A DNA stretch of 64,000 nt, taken from SG8-30 sp963695155 (GTDB lineage: Bacteria; Pseudomonadota; Gammaproteobacteria; Steroidobacterales; Steroidobacteraceae). Positions 10,509 through 18,686 of the stretch are shown here, piece by piece; positions within the stretch are counted from its first letter, which is position 1; every line of letters begins with the position of its first letter. Both the position numbers and the translations under genes were made by a program. The notes beneath the pieces are model-generated. The model made no database searches. It had not been told where the DNA came from and worked only from the letters and a program-made list of their open reading frames with translations. The stretch is from NCBI GenBank assembly GCA_963695155.1, contig CAVOGD010000006.1, positions 248,001 through 312,000 of the forward strand. The letters are read 5' to 3'.

Positions 10509-10686
10509 TGGGATCCTGTTGTCGCTGCCGCGCCCGGCCGGTGCCCTCGATCCGCAACAGGTCACGGCGCCTGCGCGTGACCGGGCCGCTTCGTGCGCTG
10601 GATGCAAGTTTTTCGGGGCGCCGCCGCAGATCGTCCTGCTGCGCGGCATTATGCCGGGGGCAAGCCAGCGCGAACAGGCGAGGCCC

Positions 10687-11316
10687 TCAGGGCGGCGGCG
10701 GCGGCGTCAGCCCCAGGTAGCGCAGCAGCGGATCGAGCGCCTCCTGCAGCGCCTGCAGGTCGAGGTGCGGCTCGCGAACGGCCCGCACCGCCAGGCCGCC
10801 GACCAGGCACTGCATGAGCAGGGCGCGCGAGCGGGCGAGGTCCGGCGGCAGGCCCAGGCCGCCTTCCTCGCGGCCGCGACCCAGCCAGCGCTCGAACTCG
10901 CCGCGCACCCGCACATCCGACGAGGCCACCGCGTCGGCGATCTCGGCATCGCGCGTCGCCTCGGCGCCCATCTCGAGATACAGCGCCGCGTTCATCGCCT
11001 GCGGGTCGCCCGCCTGCCACTGCCGGACCGTCTCCATCATCCGCTCGAGCAGGTCCGCACGCGTGTACAGGTCGGCGATCTTCACGCGGCTGTGGCCCAG
11101 CTCACGCTCGATGATGGCCTTGACGATCGCGTTCTTGTTCTTGAAGTAACGGTACATGAGGCCCGCGCTCATGCCCGCCGTCTCGGCGATGCTGGCGATG
11201 CTGGCCGCGTGGAAGCCGCGCTCGATGAAGCACTTCTGCGCGGCATCCAGGATGCGCTCGCGCTGCGCCTCGGCCTGCGGCCTGGCCTGCTGCGCGCCGC
11301 CCGCCGGCGCGGTCAC
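10687..11316 (-). CDS. TetR/AcrR-family transcriptional repressor of the efflux operon
   Basis: A 209-residue TetR regulator. The GTG start (11316) overlaps the pump stop codon by four bases (GTGA), so translation is coupled. The N-terminal helix-turn-helix is classical (IASIAETAGMSAGLMYRYFK, about residues 40-60), followed by an all-helical ligand domain ending in a proline run. Being the last gene of the adaptor-pump-regulator operon, it most likely represses its own operon, and the palindrome at 15690-15707 is the probable operator. The ligand is unknown. Confidence 0.9.
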   Translation of the reverse strand: MTAPAGGAQQARPQAEAQRERILDAAQKCFIERGFHAASIASIAETAGMSAGLMYRYFKNKNAIVKAIIERELGHSRVKIADLYTRADLLERMMETVRQWQAGDPQAMNAALYLEMGAEATRDAEIADAVASSDVRVRGEFERWLGRGREEGGLGLPPDLARSRALLMQCLVGGLAVRAVREPHLDLQALQEALDPLLRYLGLTPPPPP

Positions 11317-14300
11317 GGGCCGGCTCCGGCGTCCGGTTGCGCCGGCGCCGCGGCCGGCGCGCGCGCAAACAGGCGCTGCACGCCGACGAAGAACAACGGC
11401 ACGAACAGGATGCCGAGGAAGGTGCCGACCAGCATGCCGCCCACCACGCCGGTGCCGATCGCGCGCTGCGCGCCGGAACCGGCGCCGCCGGCGAGGGCCA
11501 GCGGCAGCACGCCGAAGCCGAAGGCGATCGAGGTCATCAGGATGGGCCGCAGCCGGTCGCGCGCGGCGGCCAGCGTGGCCTCGACCAGTTCCATGCCGCG
11601 CTCCACGTTGGCCTTGGCGAAGGCGATGATGAGGATCGCGTTCTTGCTCGACAGGCCCACGGTCGCGAGCATCGCAACCTGGAAATACACGTCGCGCTCG
11701 AGCCCCCGCAGCATGGTCGCGGCCGTGGCGCCCAGGATGCCCAGCGGCACGACCAGCAGCACGGCGGTCGGCACCGTCCAGCTCTCGTACAGCGCCGCCA
11801 GGCACAGGAACACCACCAGCAGCGACAGCGTGTACAGCAACGGCGTCTGCGCGCCCGCGGCGCGCTCCTGATAGGACACGCCGGTCCACTCGACGCTGAC
11901 GTTCTGCGGCAGCTGCGCCACCAGTCGCTCGACCTCGGCCATGGCGTCGCCCGAACTCACGCCCGGCGCCGCCTCGCCGTTGATCTGCATGGCCGGCAGG
12001 CCATTGTGCCGCTCCAGCCGCGGCGAGCCGTAATCCCAGTACGAGGTCGCAAACGCCCGGAACGGCACCATGTCGCCGTTGCCGTTGCGCACGGACCAGC
12101 GGTCGAAATCCCGCGGCACCATGCGAAACGGCGCATCGGCCTGGATGATGACGCGCTTGACGCGACCGCGGTCGATGAAGTCGTCGATGTACTGGCCGCC
12201 CCACGCGGTCGACAGCGTCGCGTTGATGTCCGCGATGGACAGCCCCAGCGCCGCGGCCTTCGCGGTGTCGACGTCGATGCGGAACTGCGGCGTATCCTCC
12301 TGGCCGTTCGGCCGCACGTTGGCCAGCAACTTGCTTTGTGCAGCCATGCCCAGGAACTGATTGCGCGCCTGCGTGAGCCCTTCGTGTCCGATGCCTATCG
12401 TGTCCTCCAGGTAGAACGCATAACCACCGACCCGCCCCAGCTCGGGTATCGCCGGCGGCGAGAAGGTAAAGACGAAGGCGTCGCGGATCCGGCTCAGGCT
12501 CGCCATGGCCCGGCCGGCCACGGCAACGGCGCTACTCCGCGGCGAGGTCCGCTCCGACCAATCCTTGAGGCTGATGAATGCGATGCCCGTGTTCTGCCCG
12601 CTGCCGCCGAAGCTGAAGCCTTGCACCGTGAACAGCGAGCTGACAGTGTCCTTCTCCTCCTCCAGGAAATGCCGCTCGACCTCCCTGACGACCTCAGTCA
12701 TGCGTTCCTGGGTCGCACCGACCGGCCCCTGGATCTGGGTGAGCAGCACGCCCTGGTCCTCGGCAGGCAGGAACGCCGCGGGCAGCCGCAGGAACAACAC
12801 GACCATCAGCGCCACCATGGCCCCGAACACGGCCAGAGAGCGCTTGCTGCGCGCGATCATGCGGCGCACGACCCCGCGGTAGTTGAGGTTGCCCTGGTCG
12901 AACGCCCGGTTGAACCAGCCGAAGAAGCCGCTGTCGCTGGCGTGATGGCCCTTCTCGATCCGCTTGAGCATGGTCGCGCACAGCGCCGGCGTCAGCACGA
13001 TGGCCACCAGCACGGATAGCGCGATGGCCGAGACGATCGTCGCGGAAAACTGGCGGTAGATCACGCCCGTCGAGCCGCCCAGGAAAGCCATCGGCACGAA
13101 CACGGCCGACAGCACCAGGCCGATGGCGACCAGCGCGCCGGTGATCTGGTCCATGGACTTGCGCGTGGCTTCCAGCGGCGTCAGCCCCTCCTCGCTCATC
13201 AGTCGCTCGACGTTCTCGACCACCACGATCGCGTCGTCCACCAGCAGGCCGATCGCCAGCACCATTGCGAACATGGTCAGCATGTTGATCGAAAAGCCCA
13301 GCGTCGCCAGCACACCGAAGGTGCCCAGCAGCACGATCGGCACCGCAATCGTGGGAATCAACGTCGCGCGGAAGTTCTGCAGGAACAGGTACATCACCAG
13401 GAATACGAGCACGATGGCTTCCAGCAGCGTCGAGACGACCTCCTTGATCGAGGCCCTGACGAACGGCGTCGTGTCGAATGGAATGACAGCCTTGAGCCCG
13501 GCTGGAAAGGTCGGCTCCAGCTGCCCGATCAGGGCTTCCATGCGCTGGGCAGTCGCCAGCGAATTAGCCCCCGTCGCCAGCGAGATCGCGAGGCCCGTGG
13601 CCGACTGGCCATTGAAGCGCGCAAAGACGCTGTAGTCCTCGGCGCCCAGCTCGACGCGCGCCACGTCGCCGAGCGTCAGCGCCGAACCATCGATCTTGCT
13701 GCGCACGACGATGGCCCGGAACTGCTCCGGCGTCTGCAGGCGGCCCTGTGCCGTGATGGTGGCGTTGAGTTGCTGCCCGGGAACCGCGGGCAGCCCGCCG
13801 AGTTGCCCGACCGTGACCTGCTGGTTCTGTGCGCGAACCGCGGCGATCACGTCGGCGGGCTGCAGCCGGTAGGCCTCCAGCTTGCCCGGGTCGAGCCAGA
13901 TGCGCATCGCATAACGTGCCCCGAACACCTGCACGTTGCCCACGCCATCGACACGGCTGATGGGATCGACCAGGTTAGCCCGCAGGTAGTCCGCAATGTC
14001 GCGCTGGTCCATGCTGCCGTCTGCGGAGACGAAGCCCAGTACCATCAGGAACCCGGGGTTGGACTTGCTGACGCGCAGGCCCTGCGTCTGCACGATCGAG
14101 GGCAGTGACGACGTAGCCAGTTGCAGCTTGTTCTGCACCTGCACCTGCGCGGTGTCCGGATCCGTGCCGCTGTCGAAGGTGAGCGTGACCGATGCGCTGC
14201 CATTCGACTCACTGGTGGATGACATGTACAGCAGGCCGTCCAGGCCGGTCATGCTCTGTTCGATGACCTGGGTCACCGAATCCTCGACCGCCTTGGCCGA

Positions 14301-14456
14301 GGCGCCCGGGTAGAAGGCGCCGATCGACACCGTCGGCGGCGCGATGTCCGGATAACGCGAGATCGGCAGCTGCGTGATGGACAGGGCGCCGGCCACCATG
14401 ATGATGATCGCGATCACCCACGCGAAGATGGGACGGTCTATGAAGAAGCGTGCCAT
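11313..14456 (-). CDS. RND efflux pump inner-membrane transporter (AcrB/MexB family)
   Basis: A 1047-residue HAE1-type resistance-nodulation-division pump that exports drugs or hydrophobic compounds using the proton gradient. It begins MARFFIDRPIFAWVIAIIIM, the typical first transmembrane helix. The TM4 proton-relay aspartates are in GLLVDDAIVVVENVER. Large periplasmic loops with the porter domain follow both TM1 and TM7, and the normal 12-helix plan and length are present. The adaptor gene lies 12 bases upstream and the TetR gene overlaps its end. No outer-membrane TolC-type channel is encoded here, so it probably uses one encoded elsewhere. Confidence 0.95.
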   Translation of the reverse strand: MARFFIDRPIFAWVIAIIIMVAGALSITQLPISRYPDIAPPTVSIGAFYPGASAKAVEDSVTQVIEQSMTGLDGLLYMSSTSESNGSASVTLTFDSGTDPDTAQVQVQNKLQLATSSLPSIVQTQGLRVSKSNPGFLMVLGFVSADGSMDQRDIADYLRANLVDPISRVDGVGNVQVFGARYAMRIWLDPGKLEAYRLQPADVIAAVRAQNQQVTVGQLGGLPAVPGQQLNATITAQGRLQTPEQFRAIVVRSKIDGSALTLGDVARVELGAEDYSVFARFNGQSATGLAISLATGANSLATAQRMEALIGQLEPTFPAGLKAVIPFDTTPFVRASIKEVVSTLLEAIVLVFLVMYLFLQNFRATLIPTIAVPIVLLGTFGVLATLGFSINMLTMFAMVLAIGLLVDDAIVVVENVERLMSEEGLTPLEATRKSMDQITGALVAIGLVLSAVFVPMAFLGGSTGVIYRQFSATIVSAIALSVLVAIVLTPALCATMLKRIEKGHHASDSGFFGWFNRAFDQGNLNYRGVVRRMIARSKRSLAVFGAMVALMVVLFLRLPAAFLPAEDQGVLLTQIQGPVGATQERMTEVVREVERHFLEEEKDTVSSLFTVQGFSFGGSGQNTGIAFISLKDWSERTSPRSSAVAVAGRAMASLSRIRDAFVFTFSPPAIPELGRVGGYAFYLEDTIGIGHEGLTQARNQFLGMAAQSKLLANVRPNGQEDTPQFRIDVDTAKAAALGLSIADINATLSTAWGGQYIDDFIDRGRVKRVIIQADAPFRMVPRDFDRWSVRNGNGDMVPFRAFATSYWDYGSPRLERHNGLPAMQINGEAAPGVSSGDAMAEVERLVAQLPQNVSVEWTGVSYQERAAGAQTPLLYTLSLLVVFLCLAALYESWTVPTAVLLVVPLGILGATAATMLRGLERDVYFQVAMLATVGLSSKNAILIIAFAKANVERGMELVEATLAAARDRLRPILMTSIAFGFGVLPLALAGGAGSGAQRAIGTGVVGGMLVGTFLGILFVPLFFVGVQRLFARAPAAAPAQPDAGAGP

Positions 14457-14468
14457 GACCGGGCCCGC

Positions 14469-15639
14469 TTACTGCTGCTGCGCCGCGGCGGGGTCGACGG
14501 CAGGCGGCGGCTCCGCCACGCGCGCCGGCATGCCGGGGCGGATCTTCTGCAGGCCGTCGATGATCACCCGGTCGCCGGTCGCCAGTCCTTCCTCGACCAG
14601 CCACTGGTCGCCGATCGTCTGGCTGACGCGCACGACGCGCGCTTCGACCTTGCCGTCCGCGCCCAGCACCATGGCGCTGGTGTCACCCTTGGCGCCGCGC
14701 AGGACGCCGCGTTGCGGGGCCAGGATCGCGTTCGTGCGCAGGCCGGTGCCGATGACGGCACGCACGTAGATGCCCGGCAGCAGCAGGTGTTCCGGGTTGG
14801 GCACGATCACGCGCAGCGTATAGCTGCCGGTGGCGGGATCGACCGTCACCTCGGAGAAGGCCAGCCTGCCCGCGTGTTCGTAGCGACTGCCGTCTTCCAG
14901 CACGATCTCGACCGGCAGGTCGTTTGCGGTCTCGAGCCGGCCGGCTGCGAGCTGCCTTGCGCAATTCGAGCAGCTCGCTACTCGATTGCTTCAGGTCCAC
15001 GTAGATGGGGTCGAGCTGCTGCACCGTGGCCAGCGCAACGGCCTGGTTGGCCGTCACCAGCGCGCCGGCCGTCACGGACGACTTGCCGATGCGGCCCGCG
15101 ATCGGTGAGCTGATGCGGGCGTAGCCGAGCACGACCTCGGCGCGTTGCGCGACCGCCCGCGCCGCGGCGACGTCCGCCTCGGCCTGCTGCAGGGCGGCCA
15201 GCACGTTGTCATGGTCCTGGCGGCTCACCGCCGCGATGGCCAGCAGCCCGTCCGAACGCTCGGCCTTCAGGCGGGCTACGTTGAACGCCGCCTCGGCGCG
15301 CGCCACGCCAGCCCGGGCGCTGGCCGCATCGGCCCGGTAGGTCGCATCGTCCAGCTGGTACAACGGCTGCCCGGCCTTGACCAGGCCACCCTCGGTGAAG
15401 AGCCGATCCCTGACGACCCCCGTGACCTGCGGCCGCACCTCTGCCACCAGGAACGGGTTGGTGCGGCCCGACAGTTCGCGGGTGAGCGTGACCGGTTGGG
15501 CCTGCAGCACCACAACTCCCACCTCGGCCGGCGGCGGGCCCGCAGCGCCGCTACCATCCCCGCCTGAGCAACCCGCCATGAACGCTGCCGTGAGCAGAAG
15601 GCAGTTCCTTGATGAACGGAAAGTCAGTCGTGAAGGCAT
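14469..15639 (-). CDS. RND efflux periplasmic adaptor lipoprotein (MexA/AcrA family), one frameshift near 14955
   Basis: The membrane-fusion subunit of the pump, about 389 residues after removing one base. It starts at ATG 15639 with a lipoprotein signal (LLTAAFMAGC lipobox). The barrel-sandwich hybrid domain (VVRDRLFTEGGLVKAGQPLY), a coiled-coil hairpin (about residues 95-150) and the second half of the lipoyl domain (ARISSPIAGRIGKSSV) follow. After SSELLELRKAA the frame breaks; the beta-barrel and membrane-proximal domains continue in another frame (GRLETANDLPVEIVLEDGSR to the stop at 14469). One extra base around 14950-14965 explains this. Either a recent lesion or a consensus error; all domains are otherwise intact. 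Confidence 0.85.
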
Positions 15640-15689
15640 GGCAACCCCGCCGGTGAAGCGATCGCACGTTGATGGGTCTGAATGTATTG

Positions 15690-15707
15690 AGAATAAACGT
15701 TCATTCT
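15690..15707. promoter_or_regulatory. Palindromic operator, probably for the TetR repressor
   Basis: AGAATAAACGTTCATTCT is an inverted repeat with 8 of 9 positions matching about an AACGTT centre. It lies about 50 bases upstream of the adaptor start, where the efflux operon promoter should be. TetR-family repressors commonly bind such 16-20 base palindromes, and the operon encodes one. It could also affect the small plus-strand gene at 15854. Confidence 0.6.
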
Positions 15708-15853
15708 CTATGGAGTCAAGCGGCGCGGCGGGCGGTTCGCGGGTTATCGATCTCGCGGATTCGGCAGGGTCGACGCCATGCAGCGCCCTCTCCCTTCGGC
15801 CCCCGGTCGGCCTATCCTGTGCATCGCGCCGAGGCGTCGAAAGGAACTCCGCC

Positions 15854-16072
15854 ATGCCTGCCAGGAAACCCAAGGGCGGTTCAACACCGCCAGCCAAGCG
15901 ACTCCCCAGGGTCAGGGACCGGCCCAGATCGTTCAGGTTCTCGTCCGAGGAGCTGTCCTGGCTGAAGCAACTTTCGGAGATCGCCGGCCTGTCCGAAACC
16001 GACGTGCTGCGCGAGCTCCTCAAGCACGCCGCAGAGAAGAATGGCATCCAGGTCCGGAAGCTCGTGCTATAG
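15854..16072 (+). CDS. Small ribbon-helix-helix-like protein
   Basis: A 72-residue basic protein with a clear ribosome site (AAAGGAA, 7 bases before the ATG). After a lysine/proline-rich tail (MPARKPKGGSTPPAKR) comes one beta-strand and two helices: RSFRFSSEELSWLKQLSEIA then LSETDVLRELLKHAAEKNG. This order fits the ribbon-helix-helix (CopG/Arc-like) DNA-binding fold, which works as a dimer. No toxin gene is adjacent, so an antitoxin role is not supported. It is divergent from the efflux operon across the palindromic operator. Target unknown. Confidence 0.6.
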   Translation: MPARKPKGGSTPPAKRLPRVRDRPRSFRFSSEELSWLKQLSEIAGLSETDVLRELLKHAAEKNGIQVRKLVL

Positions 16073-16179
16073 GCGCGCGTCCCGGGTTTCGGCCCTTGCT
16101 ACATATTCCCTGCGACACGGAATCTGTGACGGCTTCGCGATTGCGTCGCCGCATGGTCCGGCGCATAGTCCACCTCGTG

Positions 16180-16262
16180 TAAACGGCAAACCCGTCGAAA
16201 GGCGGGGGCGCAAAACTACCGGTCGTCGGGACTTCGAGTCCACCGATAGCGGGGTTGCCACA
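16180..16262 (+). ncRNA. Cyclic-di-GMP-I (GEMM-I) riboswitch
   Basis: The stretch holds the GEMM-I signature in order: ACGGCAAACC (5' side of P1), a stem CCCGTC-GAAA-GGCGGG closed by a GNRA tetraloop, the conserved GGCGCAAAACTACCGG junction, a second stem-loop (GGACTTCGAGTCC), and TAGCGGGGTTGCC, whose GGTTGCC pairs back with GGCAAACC. The class senses the second messenger c-di-GMP. It lies 136 bases before the ATG at 16399 with no gene between, so it should control that repeat protein. A following GC-rich hairpin (CCGCAG-C-CTGCGG near 16295) may be part of the expression platform, but ON or OFF logic cannot be told. Confidence 0.8.
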
Positions 16263-16398
16263 GTCCGACTCGCAGGCGTCGCGCCGCTTTCGCCGCAGCC
16301 TGCGGTCAGCCGGCGCGGCCCTCCATGGGTCCGTCGCCTCCTGGCATATCCCCCGGCGATCGTCGCTTGTGCTGGCCTGTGGTTGCGGGGGAATTGAA

Positions 16399-17784
16399 AT
16401 GAACAAGCTCACTCGTGGGCCGGGCGACGCATCGCATGACGACGCGCCGCCGCAGTACGTCATCACGCTGATGTCGTCCTGGACGCCGATGTCGCTGCAG
16501 GGACCGTCGGCGCGGGAACTCGCCGGGTTGGCCGTTTTCCGGTCGCAATGGCGCGAGGACGGACGGCAAAGGTTCCGCCTGCACATCGGCTTCTTCGCGA
16601 CGGCCGAAGCGGCCGAGGCCGCGCTGCCGCTGGTGCGCGAGTCGTACCCGGCGGCGTTCGCAAGCCTGGCGCCGCAGACGAACATGGGCTCGCTGGACGA
16701 CACGACGGTCGCACAGTTCACCGTCATCCGGCCGGTCGAGGCCGGGCCGCGAGCCCGGCGACGCAGGCGCCGCTGCCGCCCGCGCAGCCGCCGCCCGCGC
16801 AGCACATCAGCCTGCCAGTGCCTCCCGTCACGGCCGTGCGTGAGCCGGACGCTGACGGCCGCGCCGTCGACGCCATCGCCCGCCCCGCCGCAACCCGCAC
16901 AGGATGAGCCTGCGCAGCACTACGCCGTGCAGTTGCTGTGGTCGGCAAAGCCGATCGACGTCAGCGTGATTCCCCGCCTGGAAATTTTCGACGGCTACCT
17001 GCTCTACGCGGTGGAGACCCATAGCGGCGGGCGCCGTATGTTTGGCGTGCGCCTCGGCTTCTACGCCGATGCGCTGTCGGCGGGCCTGGTCGCGCGGTAC
17101 GTGCGACCGGCATTTTCCAAGACGGTGGTCGTGCCGGTCAGCGCCCGCGAAAACGCGCGGGCCTCGACCGCGACGATCAGCCTGGCACCGCCCAAGACCG
17201 GGCGGCAGTCCAAGTCGCGCGCGCGCTGGCCGGCGTCGCCCATTGCGGTGGATTTCGCTGCCCGACAGGCCTGGTGGAGTGTCCGCGACGCTCTGAGGCT
17301 GCGAGGTGCGAGGCCGGGGGCTCGCGAAGACCGCCTTCGCGGCACGCAGCGTAGGCCTTCAGTGCTTGGGCGAATTCGCTGCAACCAGCGCTTCGACCTC
17401 CGCCATTGCTTCCTCTTGCGTGGACTTGCGGCACTCCTGCTGTTTCCTGACGGCACGCAGGTCCGTGAGTTGCGCGTAGGGGCAGGCCCGCTGCGCGACC
17501 CCCCGAATGCGGGACTTGAGTCTCGCCACGTCCTTGGCGTTGGCCAGGTCAAGGTCGCTGTACGTAACCCGCTCGCCCGCGATCCTGATCACTTTGCTAC
17601 TCGACACGTGCTCCGCCAGGACGGGCGGGGCATCAGCGGGCTCTTCCGAAGCATAGACACCCTCTTCTGCCTGGGCAGATGCGACCGGCAATGCCACGAT
17701 CGGCCCGGCCAGCAATCCAACCGCCAGAATCGACAGGACTCTTGTCTTCATCCGCTTTCTCCCCCCGAGCGGAATGCCCGTTAG
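16399..17784 (+). CDS. Uncharacterised SPOR-like two-repeat protein downstream of the c-di-GMP riboswitch
   Basis: The product has two related modules: one at about residues 20-100 (QYVITLMSSWTPMSLQ...RFRLHIGFFATAEAAEAAL) and one at about 175-245 (HYAVQLLWSAKPIDV...RRMFGVRLGFYADALSAGL). Both follow the 'peptidoglycan-associated SPOR-like' pattern of a beta-strand, a helix and a G-F-x-x-A turn. The linker reads as Arg-rich junk in frame (about 16740-16870) but as a normal proline-rich linker in another frame (PATQAPLPPAQPPPAQHISL), suggesting two compensating indels. The true C-terminus is doubtful: beyond about 17250 the frame runs antisense through the UrcA gene to the stop at 17784, which is probably not natural. 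No signal peptide is seen. Function unknown, but the riboswitch ties it to biofilm or motility signalling. Confidence 0.5.
   Translation: MNKLTRGPGDASHDDAPPQYVITLMSSWTPMSLQGPSARELAGLAVFRSQWREDGRQRFRLHIGFFATAEAAEAALPLVRESYPAAFASLAPQTNMGSLDDTTVAQFTVIRPVEAGPRARRRRRRCRPRSRRPRSTSACQCLPSRPCVSRTLTAAPSTPSPAPPQPAQDEPAQHYAVQLLWSAKPIDVSVIPRLEIFDGYLLYAVETHSGGRRMFGVRLGFYADALSAGLVARYVRPAFSKTVVVPVSARENARASTATISLAPPKTGRQSKSRARWPASPIAVDFAARQAWWSVRDALRLRGARPGAREDRLRGTQRRPSVLGRIRCNQRFDLRHCFLLRGLAALLLFPDGTQVRELRVGAGPLRDPPNAGLESRHVLGVGQVKVAVRNPLARDPDHFATRHVLRQDGRGISGLFRSIDTLFCLGRCDRQCHDRPGQQSNRQNRQDSCLHPLSPPERNAR
17359..17751 (-). CDS. UrcA-family exported protein
   Basis: A 130-residue protein with a signal peptide (MKTRVLSILAVGLLAGPIVA, ending near ASAQA) and the UrcA-family core: VTYSDLDLANAKDVARLKSR, two conserved cysteines (RACPYAQL and QQECRKST, likely a disulfide), and a C-terminal Ala-rich helix. 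UrcA proteins are small periplasmic proteins of unknown function found in several proteobacterial groups. It is a single gene with its own upstream gap; the far end of the plus-strand gene at 16399 overlaps it and is the less believable of the two. Confidence 0.85.
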   Translation of the reverse strand: MKTRVLSILAVGLLAGPIVALPVASAQAEEGVYASEEPADAPPVLAEHVSSSKVIRIAGERVTYSDLDLANAKDVARLKSRIRGVAQRACPYAQLTDLRAVRKQQECRKSTQEEAMAEVEALVAANSPKH

Positions 17785-18000
17785 AAACAGTCTAAAGCAA
17801 GAAATACACCACCTTCAGCAGCGAGAATGAAATCAGCTACCTACGCAGGCCTTCCCATGGACGGGTTTTCGCCTGGCGTGCGACTTGTAAGATTTTCTGA
17901 CGGCGGCTTGCTGGCGCACGCCCCTGAACAAGAGGACCCGCTCAAGTGGCGGGCGCCACAGCGCCTTCTGGACCTTCTCGGCCAGCGCTGGACGGGTAAG

Positions 18001-18076
18001 TGGTGCCGGTGGAGGGAATCGAACCCCCGACCTCTCGCTTACGAAGCGACTGCTCTACCAGCTGAGCTACACCGGC
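18001..18076 (-). tRNA. tRNA-Thr (anticodon CGT)
   Basis: A full cloverleaf on the minus strand: acceptor GCCGGTG / CACCGGC, D arm with AGCTGGTA, anticodon loop TTCGTAA (anticodon CGT, threonine codon ACG), T loop TTCGATT and an encoded CCA end. The 27-43 pair is mismatched, as also in the E. coli tRNA-Thr(CGT). 76 bases. Confidence 0.95.
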
Positions 18077-18088
18077 ATGGGGGCGCGA

Positions 18089-18117
18089 AGTATAGGCAAG
18101 GGTCGCCGGCGCGGCAA
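18089..18117 (-). promoter_or_regulatory. Sigma-70 promoter of tRNA-Thr
   Basis: On the minus strand TTGCCG and TATACT are separated by 17 bases and end about 12 bases before the mature tRNA 5' end, exactly where a tRNA promoter should be. Confidence 0.65.
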
Positions 18118-18128
18118 TGCGGCGCGGT

Positions 18129-18551
18129 TCAATCCACCCGGTGCAGGCGGATGATGACCTCGATCCCGGCGGATTCGGTGCCCGGGGGCAGTTTCGGCAG
18201 CCGCGAGAACTCGATCTCGCCGGGCGGCACGTCGATCAGCTCGCCCGTGTTCTCCACGTGGAAGTGGAAATGCGGCGCCGTGTTGGAATCGAACGAGCTG
18301 TGGCTCGTCTCGACGTTCAGGTGGCGCAGCATCTTTTTCGCCGCGAACAGGTTGAGCGTGTTGTAGACGGTGGCCTTGGACACGCGTGCACCGTTCGAGC
18401 GCAACTGCGACAGGATCTGTTCGGCCGTCAGGTGCTGGTCACAGGCGAACAGGAGCTGCCCCACGCGCACGCGTTGCGCGGTCGGCGTGATCCCGTTCAT
18501 GCGCAGCAGCGACTTGACCCGCTCTCGCGTGTCGACGTCTGCCTTGACCAT
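18129..18551 (-). CDS. Fur-family transcriptional regulator lacking cysteine zinc ligands
   Basis: A 140-residue Fur-superfamily repressor. I chose the ATG at 18551 because AAGGAG sits 6 bases before it; the upstream ATG at 18569 has no such site. The winged helix is clear (NGITPTAQRVRVGQLLFACD, then ARVSKATVYNTLNLFAAKKM). The metal region reads HFHFHVENTGELIDV, with the His cluster of the family but with none of the CxxC zinc-site cysteines found in Fur, Zur and PerR. It therefore belongs with the cysteine-poor branch (Irr-like or related); the metal or signal cannot be assigned. It is divergent from the pilus operon. Confidence 0.85.
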   Translation of the reverse strand: MVKADVDTRERVKSLLRMNGITPTAQRVRVGQLLFACDQHLTAEQILSQLRSNGARVSKATVYNTLNLFAAKKMLRHLNVETSHSSFDSNTAPHFHFHVENTGELIDVPPGEIEFSRLPKLPPGTESAGIEVIIRLHRVD

Positions 18552-18686
18552 GGCCAGCTCCTTCGCCATCAGAGGCAATATAGCAGCCGGACCGGGTGCC
18601 TACCACCGAATCCGGCAGTGGGAATTACCGCATCCTGGCCGTTTATTCGACGACCACCGGCCGTTTGCTTGCCGCATCCTGCGGCC

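Noticed and set aside
17827..18366. A plus-strand open frame running across the tRNA-Thr gene
   Set aside because: It crosses the tRNA on the opposite strand and has no protein-like features or ribosome site that decides it.
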